Notes: generated from the letters alone by a model not told the origin. A DNA stretch of 64,000 nt from Aphanothece cf. minutissima CCALA 015 (GCA_003003925.1 PVWP01000006.1:1-64000), one strand, 5' to 3'. Shown: positions 33,021 to 42,162, counted from the stretch's first letter. Made by a program: numbers and translations.

Positions 33021-34307
33021 TCAGCTCCCGGCGTTCGCTAGGGAGGCGGCGGCGGCAGGGGCGGCGATGTAGCTCCGCGCCCCCCGGAGGCCCCCAGCGG
33101 CTGCTGACGGGGGCCCAAGCATCTGGGCCAGCCCGGCAATGCGCTCCTGGGGCGGCTCGGGGCCCAGGCTCCACAGGCTCTCGAAGTAGAAGAACGCCAC
33201 CCCCAGGCCCCGGGCCCGGTTGGCGGCCAGCTTCTGGGCCATCAACGCCAGGGGGGTGGGTCGGTTGCGCTGGCCGCTCAATACGGCAATGGCGGTGGGG
33301 ATGCGCTGGCGAGCCTCCTGCACTTCCGGCCGGCCGAGGTGGGGGTGGTAGCTCTCCAGATCGGGCCGGTAGATCTGCACCAGCAGTTCATCGGCGATGC
33401 CGCGCCGCACCCATTCGCGCCAGTCCTGCAGCTGCAGCTTGTAGGCGAAGTCGTAGTAGTTGGGGGAGATCGAGATCAGGGCGCCGGGGCGGGCGGTCCG
33501 CACCGCCTGGGCGAGGCGCTCAAGGAAGGCGGTGATGCGGTCGGCGCGCCATTTCACCCAGGCCGGGTCCTCGGGATTGGCCGGTGGATCCTTGCCCGTG
33601 TCCTTGCGGTAAAGCGCCGTGGTGAAGGGGTCGTAGCCGAACTCCCGCGGCAGGCTCATGTGGTCGTCGAACTGGATGCCATCGGCTCCCCAGTCGTTCA
33701 CCACCTCCAGCACCAGGTCGGTGATCAGCTGCTGCACTTCCGGCCGGAAGGGATTGAGCCACACCACCCGGCCGGCGGCACTGGTGGAGGTGAGCCCGCC
33801 GTCGCGGGTCTGGGTGAGCCAGCTGCGGTGCCGCCGGGCCAGCGGCGACTCCGGTGGCGCCATGAAGCCGAACTCGAACCAGGGGATCACCTTGAGGCCG
33901 CGGTGGCGGCCGGCACTGATCAGCTCGGCCAGGATGTCCTGGCCCTGCAGGCCGCGGAAGGTGAAGTCCTGCAGCTGGCGCGCCTCGCTCACCCGGCTGG
34001 GGTAGTAGGCGAAGCCGCCGTTCCAGACCACCGGATAGAGCCGGTTGAAGCCCAGCTCCGCAAGCTGGTCCACGGCGGCCTGCATGCGGTCACTGTCCCG
34101 CAGCACCGGCATGTCGTTGGCGGTGAGCCACACCCCCCGCAGCTCCTCGGGCGGCTCCACAACTGTCGCGGGCGGCACCTGGGCTTTCGCGGGCGGCAAC
34201 AGGAGCGGCAGGCTCGCCGGCAGACCCGACAGGACCACGGCCAGCAGGGCCCCGCAGAGGCCCAGGCTGATCCAGCGGAGGGGGCCGTGTCGGTTCAAGC
34301 CGGCCAT
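33021..34307 (-). CDS. Exported GHL10-type glycoside hydrolase-like protein
   Basis: A 428-residue protein with a signal peptide (ISLGLCGALLAVVLSGLPASL, cleavage near residue 43) and a TIM-barrel domain of the GHL10/DUF187 family. Landmarks are ELRGVWLTANDMPVL, GFNRLYPVVWNGGFAYYPS, IPWFEFGFM, DWGADGIQFDDH and ISISPNYYDFAYKLQLQDW. Related enzymes include peptidoglycan- or glycan-degrading hydrolases of the YngK type. Asp in the IQFDDH block is a likely catalytic residue. The substrate, wall or extracellular polysaccharide, cannot be told. Divergent from the glutathionyl-hydroquinone reductase gene. Confidence 0.83.
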   Translation of the reverse strand: MAGLNRHGPLRWISLGLCGALLAVVLSGLPASLPLLLPPAKAQVPPATVVEPPEELRGVWLTANDMPVLRDSDRMQAAVDQLAELGFNRLYPVVWNGGFAYYPSRVSEARQLQDFTFRGLQGQDILAELISAGRHRGLKVIPWFEFGFMAPPESPLARRHRSWLTQTRDGGLTSTSAAGRVVWLNPFRPEVQQLITDLVLEVVNDWGADGIQFDDHMSLPREFGYDPFTTALYRKDTGKDPPANPEDPAWVKWRADRITAFLERLAQAVRTARPGALISISPNYYDFAYKLQLQDWREWVRRGIADELLVQIYRPDLESYHPHLGRPEVQEARQRIPTAIAVLSGQRNRPTPLALMAQKLAANRARGLGVAFFYFESLWSLGPEPPQERIAGLAQMLGPPSAAAGGLRGARSYIAAPAAAASLANAGS

Positions 34308-34425
34308 GGCATCGGGGGATCAGCGCTGCTGTGCTCTCCACGATGGGGCCGGATCCGTCCCGCAGCGGCCGGGCTCCGCCGGGCGATCAGGTGGCGCCAC
34401 GGGCCCGTTAGGGTCCGTGGGCGTC

Positions 34426-35457
34426 ATGGCAACCGTGATGGGCCTGCTCGTGGACGGGGTCTGGCAAGACCAGTGGTATGACACCGGCAGCAGCGCCGGG
34501 CGCTTTGAGCGCTCGCGGGCGGCCTTCCGGAACTGGATCACCCCGGACGGATCGGCCGGTCCGAGCGGTGCGTCCGGCTTTGCCGCCGAGGCCGGCCGCT
34601 ACCACCTCTACGTGTCGCTGGCCTGCCCCTGGGCGCATCGCACCCTGATCGTGCGCGCCCTCAAGGGGCTGGAAGAGCTGATCCCGCTCTCCGTCGTGCA
34701 CTGGTTCATGGGCGAGCGGGGCTGGACCTTCCAGGCGGGGGAGGGGGTGGTGCCGGATCCCAATGAAGGCGCTGAAGCCCTGCACCAGCTGTACACGGTG
34801 GCCGATCCCCGCTATTCCGGGCGCGTCACCGTACCGGTGCTGTGGGACAGGCAACGGCGCACGATCGTGAACAATGAATCCTCCGAGATCATCCGGATGT
34901 TCAACGGCGCCTTCGATCATCTGGGCGCACGGGAGGGCGACCTCTATCCGGTGGAGTGGCGTGAGCAGATCGACCACCTCAATGAGCGGATCTACGGCAC
35001 GGTGAACAACGGGGTGTACCGCTGTGGTTTCGCCACCACCCAGGAGGCCTACGAGGAGGCGCTGGGTCCGCTGTTCGGCACGCTCGACTGGCTGGATGGG
35101 CACCTGGCGACAAGGCGCTATCTGCTGGGATCGGCGATCACCGAGGCCGACTGGCGCCTGTTCACCACCCTGCTGCGTTTCGATCCGGTCTACGTGGGGC
35201 ACTTCAAGTGCAACCTGAAGCGGCTGGTGGATTACCCCCACCTGTTCGCCTACACCCGCGATCTCTACCAGGTGCCGGGGGTCGCGGAAACCGTGAACAT
35301 GGCGCACATCAAGCGCCATTACTACCAGAGCCACACCATGATCAATCCCACCGGCGTGGTGCCGGTGGGCCCGGAGATCGACTTTCTGCTTCCCCATGGC
35401 CGGGAGCTGGTGGGAGTGGCGACGGATCCTGCGGATCGGTCGCATGGAAGCGACTGA
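34426..35457 (+). CDS. Glutathionyl-hydroquinone reductase (YqjG/ECM4 type)
   Basis: A 343-residue Xi-class glutathione transferase. The N-terminus GLLVDGVWQDQWYDT and SRAAFRNWIT match the family, and the active-site Cys is in LYVSLACPWAHRTL (near residue 67). It reduces glutathionyl-hydroquinones to hydroquinones. The downstream helical domain contains NNGVYRCGFATTQEAYEEA and ATRRYLLGSAITEADWRLF. Two starts are possible, ATG 34426 and ATG 34438; the second matches the usual family start MGxLVDG better. A TAGGGT sequence 17 bases before 34426 may be a -10 element. It is followed by the long gene-poor gap. Confidence 0.92.
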   Translation: MATVMGLLVDGVWQDQWYDTGSSAGRFERSRAAFRNWITPDGSAGPSGASGFAAEAGRYHLYVSLACPWAHRTLIVRALKGLEELIPLSVVHWFMGERGWTFQAGEGVVPDPNEGAEALHQLYTVADPRYSGRVTVPVLWDRQRRTIVNNESSEIIRMFNGAFDHLGAREGDLYPVEWREQIDHLNERIYGTVNNGVYRCGFATTQEAYEEALGPLFGTLDWLDGHLATRRYLLGSAITEADWRLFTTLLRFDPVYVGHFKCNLKRLVDYPHLFAYTRDLYQVPGVAETVNMAHIKRHYYQSHTMINPTGVVPVGPEIDFLLPHGRELVGVATDPADRSHGSD

Positions 35458-36399
35458 TGGAAGCGACTGAAATCGCGGCAGTCGCTCTCCGGGCCATCGA
35501 TCTCACAAACACAGCATCAATCACGAATTTGGGAGGCCTCCTGGGCGCCTTGAAGTGCCCTTGAGACTGGCTTGAAAGCGATGGCCTCAGGTCAACGGGG
35601 ATGGCAGAGTCTGATCAACGACTGAACAACGAAGTCAACAAGCTGTCGCAGCCATCACACAGGGCGGGCTGGTTGACGACCTCTCCGATGAATGCACCCC
35701 AAATCAACTCGGCCGAGGCATCTCCCTGCTAGCCATGGAGCCTGGGCTCAACATGGAGCCTGGGAAGGGAAAGGCACCGAGGGACCAATGACTGCTGGCG
35801 AAAATCTCGATTGTGCAGATGGAAGGCTCATCCGGAGAAGAGTCGATCCATGCCCAGAACAGCAATTCCCGCCTGGCATCGACCACCCTGACGCCGTTCA
35901 ACCATGGCGTCGACCAAGCTGCAAAGGTGCTGAATCGCCTGGTCCAGAGTTCCAGCGAGGCCTGTCATGCGTGCGACCAACAGCAGGTCTTCCATCTCCA
36001 TCTGAAACTCGGCGGCAAGAAACTGACCCCGGCCTCCGCCATTAGGCCCATGGCGGGGAAGCCGGCTCCCTGGCGATCGAAGCGCTGCGCAAGCAGGAGG
36101 AAGGCAAGGGCAGCAATGGCGAGCCCTCCGAGGTCGCCCCGCTCGAATCTTCCACAAGAGCGGCACCGACCTGGCCAGGAGGCTGATCGCCCAGATCGAC
36201 ACCATCAGACCGGCCTCAACACCGGTGGGTGCCTCTCTGGCCGGATCCGGCAACACAAAGCCGGGAATCACTCCCATCGACCTGAGCGCATGGACGAACG
36301 CGCGCTCCGCCCCCGCAGGCTCCATGGAACTTTGGCTGGCATCGAAAGGGACCCGCTGCAAAACGGCACTCGCCGTTCGGGACGGGGTCAGAGTGAGGG
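35458..36399. other. Gene-poor region with decayed coding sequence
   Basis: 942 bases between the hydroquinone reductase and the ABC transporter. G+C is visibly lower than in the neighbours. The only support for coding is a broken minus-strand open frame in the second half, listed separately. The first 370 bases contain no coding pattern, terminator or RNA gene that I can recognise. Confidence 0.6.
35828..36325 (-). pseudogene. Possible frameshifted remnant of a membrane protein gene
   Basis: Reading the minus strand from ATG 36325, the protein-like stretch (GVIPGFVLPDPAREAPTGVE, then MVSIWAISLLARSVPLLWKI) turns into low-complexity sequence near 36150. A protein-like continuation then appears one frame over (ERGDLGGLAIAALAFLLLAQRF, then GFPAMGLMAEAG) until about 36020. 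The original frame then becomes protein-like again (FQMEMEDLLLVARMTGLAG, ending MDRLFSG at 35828). Two compensating indels in one gene would explain this. No family was recognised. Alternatively the short end (57 codons from ATG 36001) is a small gene of its own. Confidence 0.3.
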
Positions 36400-37071
36400 G
36401 TGCCCAGCCATCCCGTTCCCCTGGACCACCCCCTGCTGCTGAGCGCCACGGGTCTGGAGCGACAGCTGGGGGAACGGCGGCTATGGAGCCAGCTGGATCT
36501 CGCTCTGGCCGGCGGTGATCGGCTGGGACTGGTGGCGCCCTCGGGGTCGGGCAAGACCCTTCTGCTGCGCACTCTGGCCCTGCTTGATCCCCAGCAGGCG
36601 GGGACGATCCGCCTGCTGGGACGGTCTCCGGCGGCATGGGGTCTGCCACGCTGGCGGGCCATGGTGCAGTATCTGGCCCAGCGGCCCGTCGCCACTGGCG
36701 GGACGGTTGAGGCGAATCTTCGCGGGCCCTGGCGGTTCCGGGAGCGACGCGGGCAGGGAGGCTGGAGCCCCGAGCGCATCACCGGCTGGCTGGCGGCCCT
36801 GGGGCGCGATCCCTCGTTCCTGGACTACGACGCCGAGCGGCTGTCCGGTGGCGAGCTGCAGCTGCTGGTCCTGCTGCGGGGCCTGCAGTTCGATCCCACC
36901 GTGCTGCTGCTGGATGAACCCACCGCCTCCCTCGACGGAGCCACCACCGCCGCCGTCGAGGCCCTGCTGATCGCCTGGCTCTCTGCAGGTCCGCGCGCTT
37001 GCGTGCTCATCAGCCATGACGGCGAGCAGATCGGGCGCTTTGCCACCTGCACCCTGGAGCTGCCGCGATGA
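36400..37071 (+). CDS. ABC transporter ATP-binding protein (FetA/YbbL-like)
   Basis: A 223-residue ABC ATPase: Walker A APSGSGKT (residues 46-53), signature LSGGE, Walker B TVLLLDEPTASLD, and the switch His in CVLISHDGEQ. Compact size and a partner FetB-type permease next to it identify the FetAB-type exporter, linked in E. coli to iron export and resistance to oxidative stress. The start is GTG 36400; upstream in-frame sequence belongs to the gene-poor gap. The stop overlaps the permease start by four bases (ATGA). Confidence 0.88.
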   Translation: MPSHPVPLDHPLLLSATGLERQLGERRLWSQLDLALAGGDRLGLVAPSGSGKTLLLRTLALLDPQQAGTIRLLGRSPAAWGLPRWRAMVQYLAQRPVATGGTVEANLRGPWRFRERRGQGGWSPERITGWLAALGRDPSFLDYDAERLSGGELQLLVLLRGLQFDPTVLLLDEPTASLDGATTAAVEALLIAWLSAGPRACVLISHDGEQIGRFATCTLELPR

Positions 37072-37883
37072 CCCCCTCGAGCGCCGGCGCCCTGTCGATC
37101 AGCGATGGCCGCCTGGCCCTCTCCGCCCTGCTGATCCTGGTGAATGTGGGGCTGTCGGCGGCGCTGCGCCTGGGCCTGAGCCGCAGCCTGCTGGTGGCGT
37201 CGGTGCGGATGGTGGTGCAGCTGCTGCTGGTGGGATTTGTGCTCGAGTGGCTGTTCCGCCAGGACCAGGCGCCTCTGATTGTGCTGGTGGGGGCGGCCAT
37301 GGCGATGATCGCCGGGGTGTCCGCCGTGCAGCGCACCCGGCATCGCTTTGCCGGCATCTACCTCAACAGCCTGCTGTCGGTGATGGCCTCTTCGGCGCTG
37401 GTCACGGGGCTGGCGGTGACAGGGCTGATCCGGCCCCAGCCCTGGTACAACCCCCAATATCTGATCCCCCTCCTGGGGATGGTGCTGGGCAACACGCTCA
37501 ACGGCCTCTCCCTGGGTCTCGATCGCTTCATGGAAGGGCTGCGCAGCGGACGCGATCAGGTCGAAACGGATCTGGCTCTCGGGGCGACCCGTTGGGAGGC
37601 GTGCCAGTCGGTGGTGCGCGACGCCATCCGTGTGGCCATGATCCCGACGATCAATTCGATGATGGTGATGGGCCTGGTGAGCCTGCCCGGGATGATGACC
37701 GGACAGATCCTCCAGGGGGCGGCGCCGGCGGCGGCGGTTCGCTACCAGATCGTGATCCTGTTCATGGTCGCGTCGGCGACGGCGCTGGGGGTGTTCGGTG
37801 TCGTGGGCCTGGCCTACGCACGACTCACCAGTGCCGACCATCAGCTGCGACTCGATCGACTGGTGCGGGCGCGGGGGAAGTGA
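37068..37883 (+). CDS. FetB/UPF0014-type ABC transporter permease
   Basis: A 271-residue integral membrane protein with about seven helices. The family signature is IPTINSMMVMGLVSLPGMMTGQIL near residues 188-211, and LGMVLGNTLNGLSLGLDRF (about 138-156) is the other conserved block. With the ATPase upstream it forms the complete exporter. In E. coli the homologous pair exports iron; in this organism manganese or other metals are possible. The metallothionein gene stands 12 bases downstream on the opposite strand. Confidence 0.88.
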   Translation: MTPSSAGALSISDGRLALSALLILVNVGLSAALRLGLSRSLLVASVRMVVQLLLVGFVLEWLFRQDQAPLIVLVGAAMAMIAGVSAVQRTRHRFAGIYLNSLLSVMASSALVTGLAVTGLIRPQPWYNPQYLIPLLGMVLGNTLNGLSLGLDRFMEGLRSGRDQVETDLALGATRWEACQSVVRDAIRVAMIPTINSMMVMGLVSLPGMMTGQILQGAAPAAAVRYQIVILFMVASATALGVFGVVGLAYARLTSADHQLRLDRLVRARGK

Positions 37884-37895
37884 TGATCTGAGGCA

Positions 37896-38078
37896 TTAAC
37901 CGTGGCACTCGCAGCCACAGCCGGCGTGGCAGGGCTCCTGGTTGGGATGGCCCTTGGCACAGGCGTCGCTGCAGAACAGCAGGGCACCGTTACGGAACGG
38001 GGTATCCAGCTGGACCGTGCAGTGGCAGTCAGGGCAGGCGCACTGCTGTGTGGCGGGTTTCTCAAGGGTGGCGGTCAT
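37896..38078 (-). CDS. bmtA: SmtA/BmtA-type metallothionein
   Basis: A 60-residue Cys-rich protein with ten Cys: four in CACPDCHC, two in FCSDAC and four in PCHAGCGCECHG, with His residues interleaved. This is the pattern of cyanobacterial SmtA, which holds a Zn4Cys9His2 cluster around a small zinc-finger fold. It binds zinc and cadmium in the cytoplasm. The start is placed at the ATG at 38078 (MTATLEKP). In Synechococcus the gene is regulated by the SmtB repressor; the usual 12-2-12 operator is not evident upstream. It lies tail to tail with the FetB-type permease gene. Confidence 0.92.
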   Translation of the reverse strand: MTATLEKPATQQCACPDCHCTVQLDTPFRNGALLFCSDACAKGHPNQEPCHAGCGCECHG

Positions 38079-38203
38079 GGGATCTCCGGGCGGCAAACCA
38101 TTGGCCCCAGTCTGATGCCGGCAACGCCGGAGAGGAACACCGGCTCGTCATGACCACCATGGCTGAAGGATCCATCAAGGGCTCCAAGACCCCGGCGCCC
38201 TGC

Positions 38204-38524
38204 TCAATGGCCCCCTTCCGGCATCCCCTGCAGCAGCGCCTCAACGCTGGCCACCTTGTCTTCCATCGTCTGGTCCCGATCGGTGCGGGTGTTGACCTTC
38301 ACGGTGGTGTAGATGCGCGGACAACCCATCCCATGCACTGCCCTATGGCAGGCCTCGATCGCCCGGAACACCGGCGCCCACTCACCCTCGATCGCGGTGC
38401 CGTTGGGGTGCAGCTGGACCTTGAGACCGGCCTCCAGCAGCACCCGCTCACAGGCCGCGATGTAGGACGCCAGGTTGACGCCGACACCGATCGGGACAAC
38501 GCAGAGATCGACGATCACCTTCAT
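38204..38524 (-). CDS. MTH1187/YkoF-type thiamine-binding protein
   Basis: A 106-residue protein of the DUF77 (MTH1187) family, ferredoxin-like folds that bind thiamine or related compounds. The start KVIVDLCVVPIGVGVNLASYI matches the family, as do LKVQLHPNGTAIEGEWAPVFRAIEACH and the ending with KVNTRTDRDQTMEDKVASVEALL. The role is probably the binding of a small vitamin-like ligand in the cytoplasm. No thi genes are nearby. It is transcribed toward bmtA, 125 bases away, and has a 112-base gap upstream to the P450 gene. Confidence 0.85.
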   Translation of the reverse strand: MKVIVDLCVVPIGVGVNLASYIAACERVLLEAGLKVQLHPNGTAIEGEWAPVFRAIEACHRAVHGMGCPRIYTTVKVNTRTDRDQTMEDKVASVEALLQGMPEGGH

Positions 38525-38636
38525 CGGAATGCCCCGGAGGCCCTGTGGATGGGGTCCATCCTCGGGTGACGTTGCCGGCCATCGGACGCCATGGGCTGGT
38601 GGCCAAGGTCAGGATTCTGGGGGTGGCCATGCCGCT

Positions 38637-39983
38637 TCACACCGTTGGGGTGGCTCTCCGGCAAGGGCGCACCAGCAGGCCATCCTTCGGGGAGGGGCTG
38701 GGAATGACCAGCAGCGTCAGGTCCTGATCCGGCTCCAGGGCAAGGCTCAGCTGCTTGAGCAGCCCCGCCGCCAGCAGACGGATGTCCAGCTCCGCCAGCG
38801 CCTTGCCCAGACAGACCCGCTCACCACCGCCATAGGGCAGCAGGGTCATGGGTTCGGCACCACCCAGATGCCGCCGGGGCCGGAAGGCGGCCAGATCCTC
38901 AGGGTCTGGGCCGTGGCGATGGCTGGCGGTGATGCTCACCTGCACCACGCGATCGGCCGGCACCAGCACACCGGCCAGGGCGATGGACTCCCGGGTGCGG
39001 CGAAAGAAGCCCCCCACCGGCGGGGTCAGCCGCATCACCTCCTTCACCACCGCGTCCAGCCGGGGGGCCCGCACGGCGTCGTAGGCGCTCACGCCGTCCC
39101 CCTCGGCAGGGGGCCAGGACAGGCCGTCGAGTTCCTCCCGCAGCCAGGCCAGCTCGGCGGGATGCTGCAGCAGGGTGAGCAGCAGGCAGCTGAGGGCGGA
39201 GGCGGTGGTTTCGTAGCCGGCGAACAGCAGCAGGAGCAACTGCTCGGCCACATCGTCGTCCGCCAGGGGGAGGCCGGCTTCATCGAGGCCTCCGGCCAGC
39301 AGGTCGAGGCCGCCTGCCACGAGGGGGGCTCCGGAGGCCGAGGCGACCTGGGACTTCTGAAGCACGGAGCCGAGGCGCCGCAACAGGCGCTGCCGAGCCT
39401 GGCGGGCGCGGGCGAAAGGACTGCCGGGAAGGGCGACCGGGAGGGAGAACAGGCCCTGGCACCAGAGTTCGAAGTCCCCGAACAGGGCGTCGCGGTCGGC
39501 GCCATCCAGGCCGAGCACCGTGGTGGCGATCACGGTGAACGCAAAACGCCGCAACCGGGGCACCAGGGCCACGGGCGCTGGCGCATCCAGCAGCTCCTGG
39601 TTGAGGCCCTCCACCAACGCCGCGATCGCCGGGCTGTAGCGCCTCAGGGCGGCGGAGGCGAACAGCTGGCCCACCACCCGACGGCGTGCCCTGTGATCGG
39701 CGCCGTTGCGGTTGGCCAGCGACAGCGGCCCCAGCAGTTGCCTCACACTGTCCGGCCACCAGCCCTCGACCGCGTCAGCCTGGGCGAACAGGTCGGCGAT
39801 GGCCTGCCCACCACGGATGAACACGGTCCGCTGCCCCAGCAGGCTCGTTTCGTAGACATCGCCATAACGCTCAAAGCGGGAGCGGGCGAAATCCGGATCG
39901 CGAAAGAAGGCGAGGGTTTCGAGCACGCCGCTCACGGCTGCTGTGCTGGGGAGGGGTCGAAGGCTGGCGGGATCGGGGAGCAA
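38637..39983 (-). CDS. Cytochrome P450 (CYP120-like)
   Basis: A 448-residue soluble P450. The I-helix motif is LLLFAGYETTAS, the ExxR motif is EVMRLTPPVGG, and the haem loop is LPYGGGERVCLGKALAEL, where Cys is the haem ligand and the usual Phe is replaced by Tyr. Length and N-terminus (LPSTAAVSGVLETLAFFRDP) resemble CYP120-type enzymes of cyanobacteria, which oxidise retinoids or similar apocarotenoids; the actual substrate here is unknown. Start is TTG 39983. No redox partner gene lies near. Confidence 0.88.
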   Translation of the reverse strand: MLPDPASLRPLPSTAAVSGVLETLAFFRDPDFARSRFERYGDVYETSLLGQRTVFIRGGQAIADLFAQADAVEGWWPDSVRQLLGPLSLANRNGADHRARRRVVGQLFASAALRRYSPAIAALVEGLNQELLDAPAPVALVPRLRRFAFTVIATTVLGLDGADRDALFGDFELWCQGLFSLPVALPGSPFARARQARQRLLRRLGSVLQKSQVASASGAPLVAGGLDLLAGGLDEAGLPLADDDVAEQLLLLLFAGYETTASALSCLLLTLLQHPAELAWLREELDGLSWPPAEGDGVSAYDAVRAPRLDAVVKEVMRLTPPVGGFFRRTRESIALAGVLVPADRVVQVSITASHRHGPDPEDLAAFRPRRHLGGAEPMTLLPYGGGERVCLGKALAELDIRLLAAGLLKQLSLALEPDQDLTLLVIPSPSPKDGLLVRPCRRATPTV

Positions 39984-40266
39984 GCCGCGTCATCTGGAGT
40001 GGTCCCCAGGCTGGCAGCCCGGTGATGGCGGTGCGAGACCTGGCGGCAAGCGCCACAGCCTGCCGCGGCGGCGATGGACAACGGGACCAACCGGGTGGCC
40101 CCGCCTACCAGAGACCGTCACTGGATGACAGGCGATCCTCACCAACGACGTGAATCAGGATGGGCTCAATGGATGCAGACAAGCTGCAGGTAAGAGGGCA
40201 TCTCGAAGCAGCAGACACCCTTACACTTCAACCCTCAAGACGTAGCGATGGAACCGAGGATGGGCC

Positions 40267-41121
40267 ATGCGCTCTAGGAGATGGATGCGCCTGATCAAGG
40301 AAACCATGGCGGAATGGAAGAAGGACAACGTGCCCCTCCACGCCGCAGCCTTGGCGTATTACACGATCTTTTCGTTGGCTCCACTCCTGCTGATCGCCGT
40401 AGCGGTCGCAGGAGCCGTCTTCGGCGAAGAGGCAGCCCGGGGAGAGCTGATGCGTCAGATCCAGGGACTGATGGGCAAGGAGGGGGCAGAAGCGATTCAA
40501 GCGATGATGGAGAACGCCAGTCGGCCTGGATCGCAAGGCGTGCTGGCCTCAGTGGTCGGGTTCCTGCTGTTGCTGCTGGGGGCCTCGGGGGTGTTTGGTC
40601 AACTGCAAACAGCCTTGAACACGATCTGGGATGTGGAGACAAAGCCAGGGCACGGATGGCGTGACGCATTGATCGCCCGGTTTCTTTCCTTTGCCATGGT
40701 TCTGGTCATTGGTTTTCTGCTGTTGGTGTCACTGCTGCTTTCCAGTCTTCTCGTAGCGGCTGGAGATGCGCTCAACCGGTTGATGCCAGGGCTCCCGATC
40801 CTGGGGCAGGCCATGAACCTGGTGATCGCGTTGGTCGTCATCACGGTTCTGTTTGCATCGATTTACAAGTACTTACCTGATGTGCGGGTACCATGGCGGG
40901 ATCTGTGGGTGGGTGCGGCGGCCGCGTCCATACTGTTCAATCTCGGCAAGACTGTCATCGGGCTCTACATCGGCAACAGCAGCTTTGACTCCACCTACGG
41001 TGCAGCCGGCTCACTGGTGGTGCTGCTGATCTGGATCTTCTATTCGACGCAGATTCTATTGATTGGTGCGGAGTTCACCCAGGTCTATTCACGCAACCAG
41101 GGGAAGCTCAGGCAGGCATGA
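40267..41121 (+). CDS. YihY/BrkB-family membrane protein
   Basis: A 284-residue membrane protein of the YihY/virulence factor BrkB family, with about six helices. Family features are VPLHAAALAYYTIFSLAPLLLI (near residue 20), GASGVFGQLQTALNTIW, PDVRVPWRDLWVGAAAASILF and YGAAGSLVVLLIWIFYSTQILLIGAEFTQVY. Function in the family is not settled; some members affect envelope or drug resistance. It starts at ATG 40267 after a 283-base gap without features. A strong hairpin follows the stop. Confidence 0.93.
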   Translation: MRSRRWMRLIKETMAEWKKDNVPLHAAALAYYTIFSLAPLLLIAVAVAGAVFGEEAARGELMRQIQGLMGKEGAEAIQAMMENASRPGSQGVLASVVGFLLLLLGASGVFGQLQTALNTIWDVETKPGHGWRDALIARFLSFAMVLVIGFLLLVSLLLSSLLVAAGDALNRLMPGLPILGQAMNLVIALVVITVLFASIYKYLPDVRVPWRDLWVGAAAASILFNLGKTVIGLYIGNSSFDSTYGAAGSLVVLLIWIFYSTQILLIGAEFTQVYSRNQGKLRQA

Positions 41122-41458
41122 CAACGGTCCTTGGCTGAGCGGCGGTTCCGCTGCCAAGGCGCCCATGCCATCTGACGCATCGGCAAGGGGGATCGTGATC
41201 CTTACCGCCAGCGCCAAGCCCGCGCCCCATTCACTGGTTGGAATCAATGGCCAGAAGGACACCGGAAAGACGTCATGGCCACAGAGGACTCGTGCGCTCT
41301 TCAAAAGCCGTCATGACTGGCAAAGGCCAGTGACAGCCGCAGGGAGGACGACACGTTCGATGAGTCAGCGCTGCGTGTCGATGCATGTTCGCTGCACATC
41401 ATTCGGCGCAGCCTTCAACAGCACTTAGGGTTGAATTGTCCATCCCAAGAGAGCCGAC
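41122..41458. other. Intergenic region, mostly without recognised content
   Basis: 337 bases between the BrkB gene and a small secreted protein. It holds a hairpin right after the BrkB stop (listed separately) and otherwise nothing supported. Short open frames exist but read like shadow sequence. Confidence 0.6.
41129..41159 (+). terminator. Hairpin after the BrkB gene, possible terminator
   Basis: A two-part stem: seven base pairs (41129-41135 with 41153-41159), a two-base bulge (41136-41137), then five base pairs (41138-41142 with 41148-41152) and a five-base loop. It lies seven bases after the stop codon. No U-run follows, so its action as a terminator is uncertain. Confidence 0.5.
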
Positions 41459-41758
41459 ATGAAGAGCTTCATAATGTCCATTGTTTCGTTGGCCCTACTG
41501 ATGACGTCTCTGCTACTTCCAGCTCCGGTGATGGCCCTTTCGAATCCAATGGTCCAGTCTCAGACACTGCTCGGAGCCAAAGCAGACAAAGTCCCTGCCT
41601 CAACGCAAGAAACAGACAGCAAACTTCAATCCACCATCGGCGCTGTCACAGGGGACGGGGGCCAGACGGGGAAAAAAGGAAACACCCAAGACAGGGCCGA
41701 GGATGGCCAGAAGGTCGATCAGATGACCAATGAATTGGTCGAGGAAAGCGGCACATAG
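41459..41758 (+). CDS. Small exported hypothetical protein
   Basis: A 99-residue protein with a clean signal peptide (FIMSIVSLALLMTSLLLPAPVMA, cleavage near residue 26) and a polar remainder rich in Gln, Lys, Asp and Gly, ending in VEESGT. The middle, DSKLQSTIGAVTGDGGQTG, is slightly like CsbD-type stress proteins, but too little to assign. A purine-rich AAGAGAG lies eight bases before the ATG. Function unknown; the mature form looks disordered and periplasmic. Confidence 0.68.
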   Translation: MKSFIMSIVSLALLMTSLLLPAPVMALSNPMVQSQTLLGAKADKVPASTQETDSKLQSTIGAVTGDGGQTGKKGNTQDRAEDGQKVDQMTNELVEESGT

Positions 41759-42162
41759 GCACCCAGGCCTTCAAGGCCCCCCCAGGCAGGGCCCTGGCCA
41801 GTCTCGGGGGCCAGTCATGAGATGGCTGCATGGCCGTTCCTGCGGCGGCTGCAGCCTCGCGGATGGTCCCCTTGAGCCTGAGCGGAGGCTGCTGACAGGA
41901 CGTGGCCAGTGCAGCGGTCCGGCGGGTACTGTTCGCGCCAGCCGAAGTCCGTGACCGGATCAGCCCCGATGCATTGCCTGACCTGCCACTCAGGATCGAT
42001 GTGTCCTCACCCGTCCGTCAGAGGCTGGTTCCGCTGTTCGGCCAACTCGTTCCGGCAGGAGATTCCAGTTGCCCGACAGAAAACGGAGAATGAATCATCT
42101 GGAGGCAGGCTCTGTCAGACCCCGGTCCAACCGGGGGAGTTTGACATTCCCCGAACCGTCAA
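41759..42162. other. Intergenic region before tRNA-Pro
   Basis: 404 bases with no supported gene. A six-base-pair hairpin (CTGGCC and GGCCAG, about 41793-41813) is the only structure of note. Open frames running through it are not protein-like. Confidence 0.55.

Noticed and set aside
36442..36813. Plus-strand open frame in 35813-36442 (209 codons)
   Set aside because: Basic, Ser/Pro/Arg-rich product with no domain; the minus strand has better coding signals in the same place.
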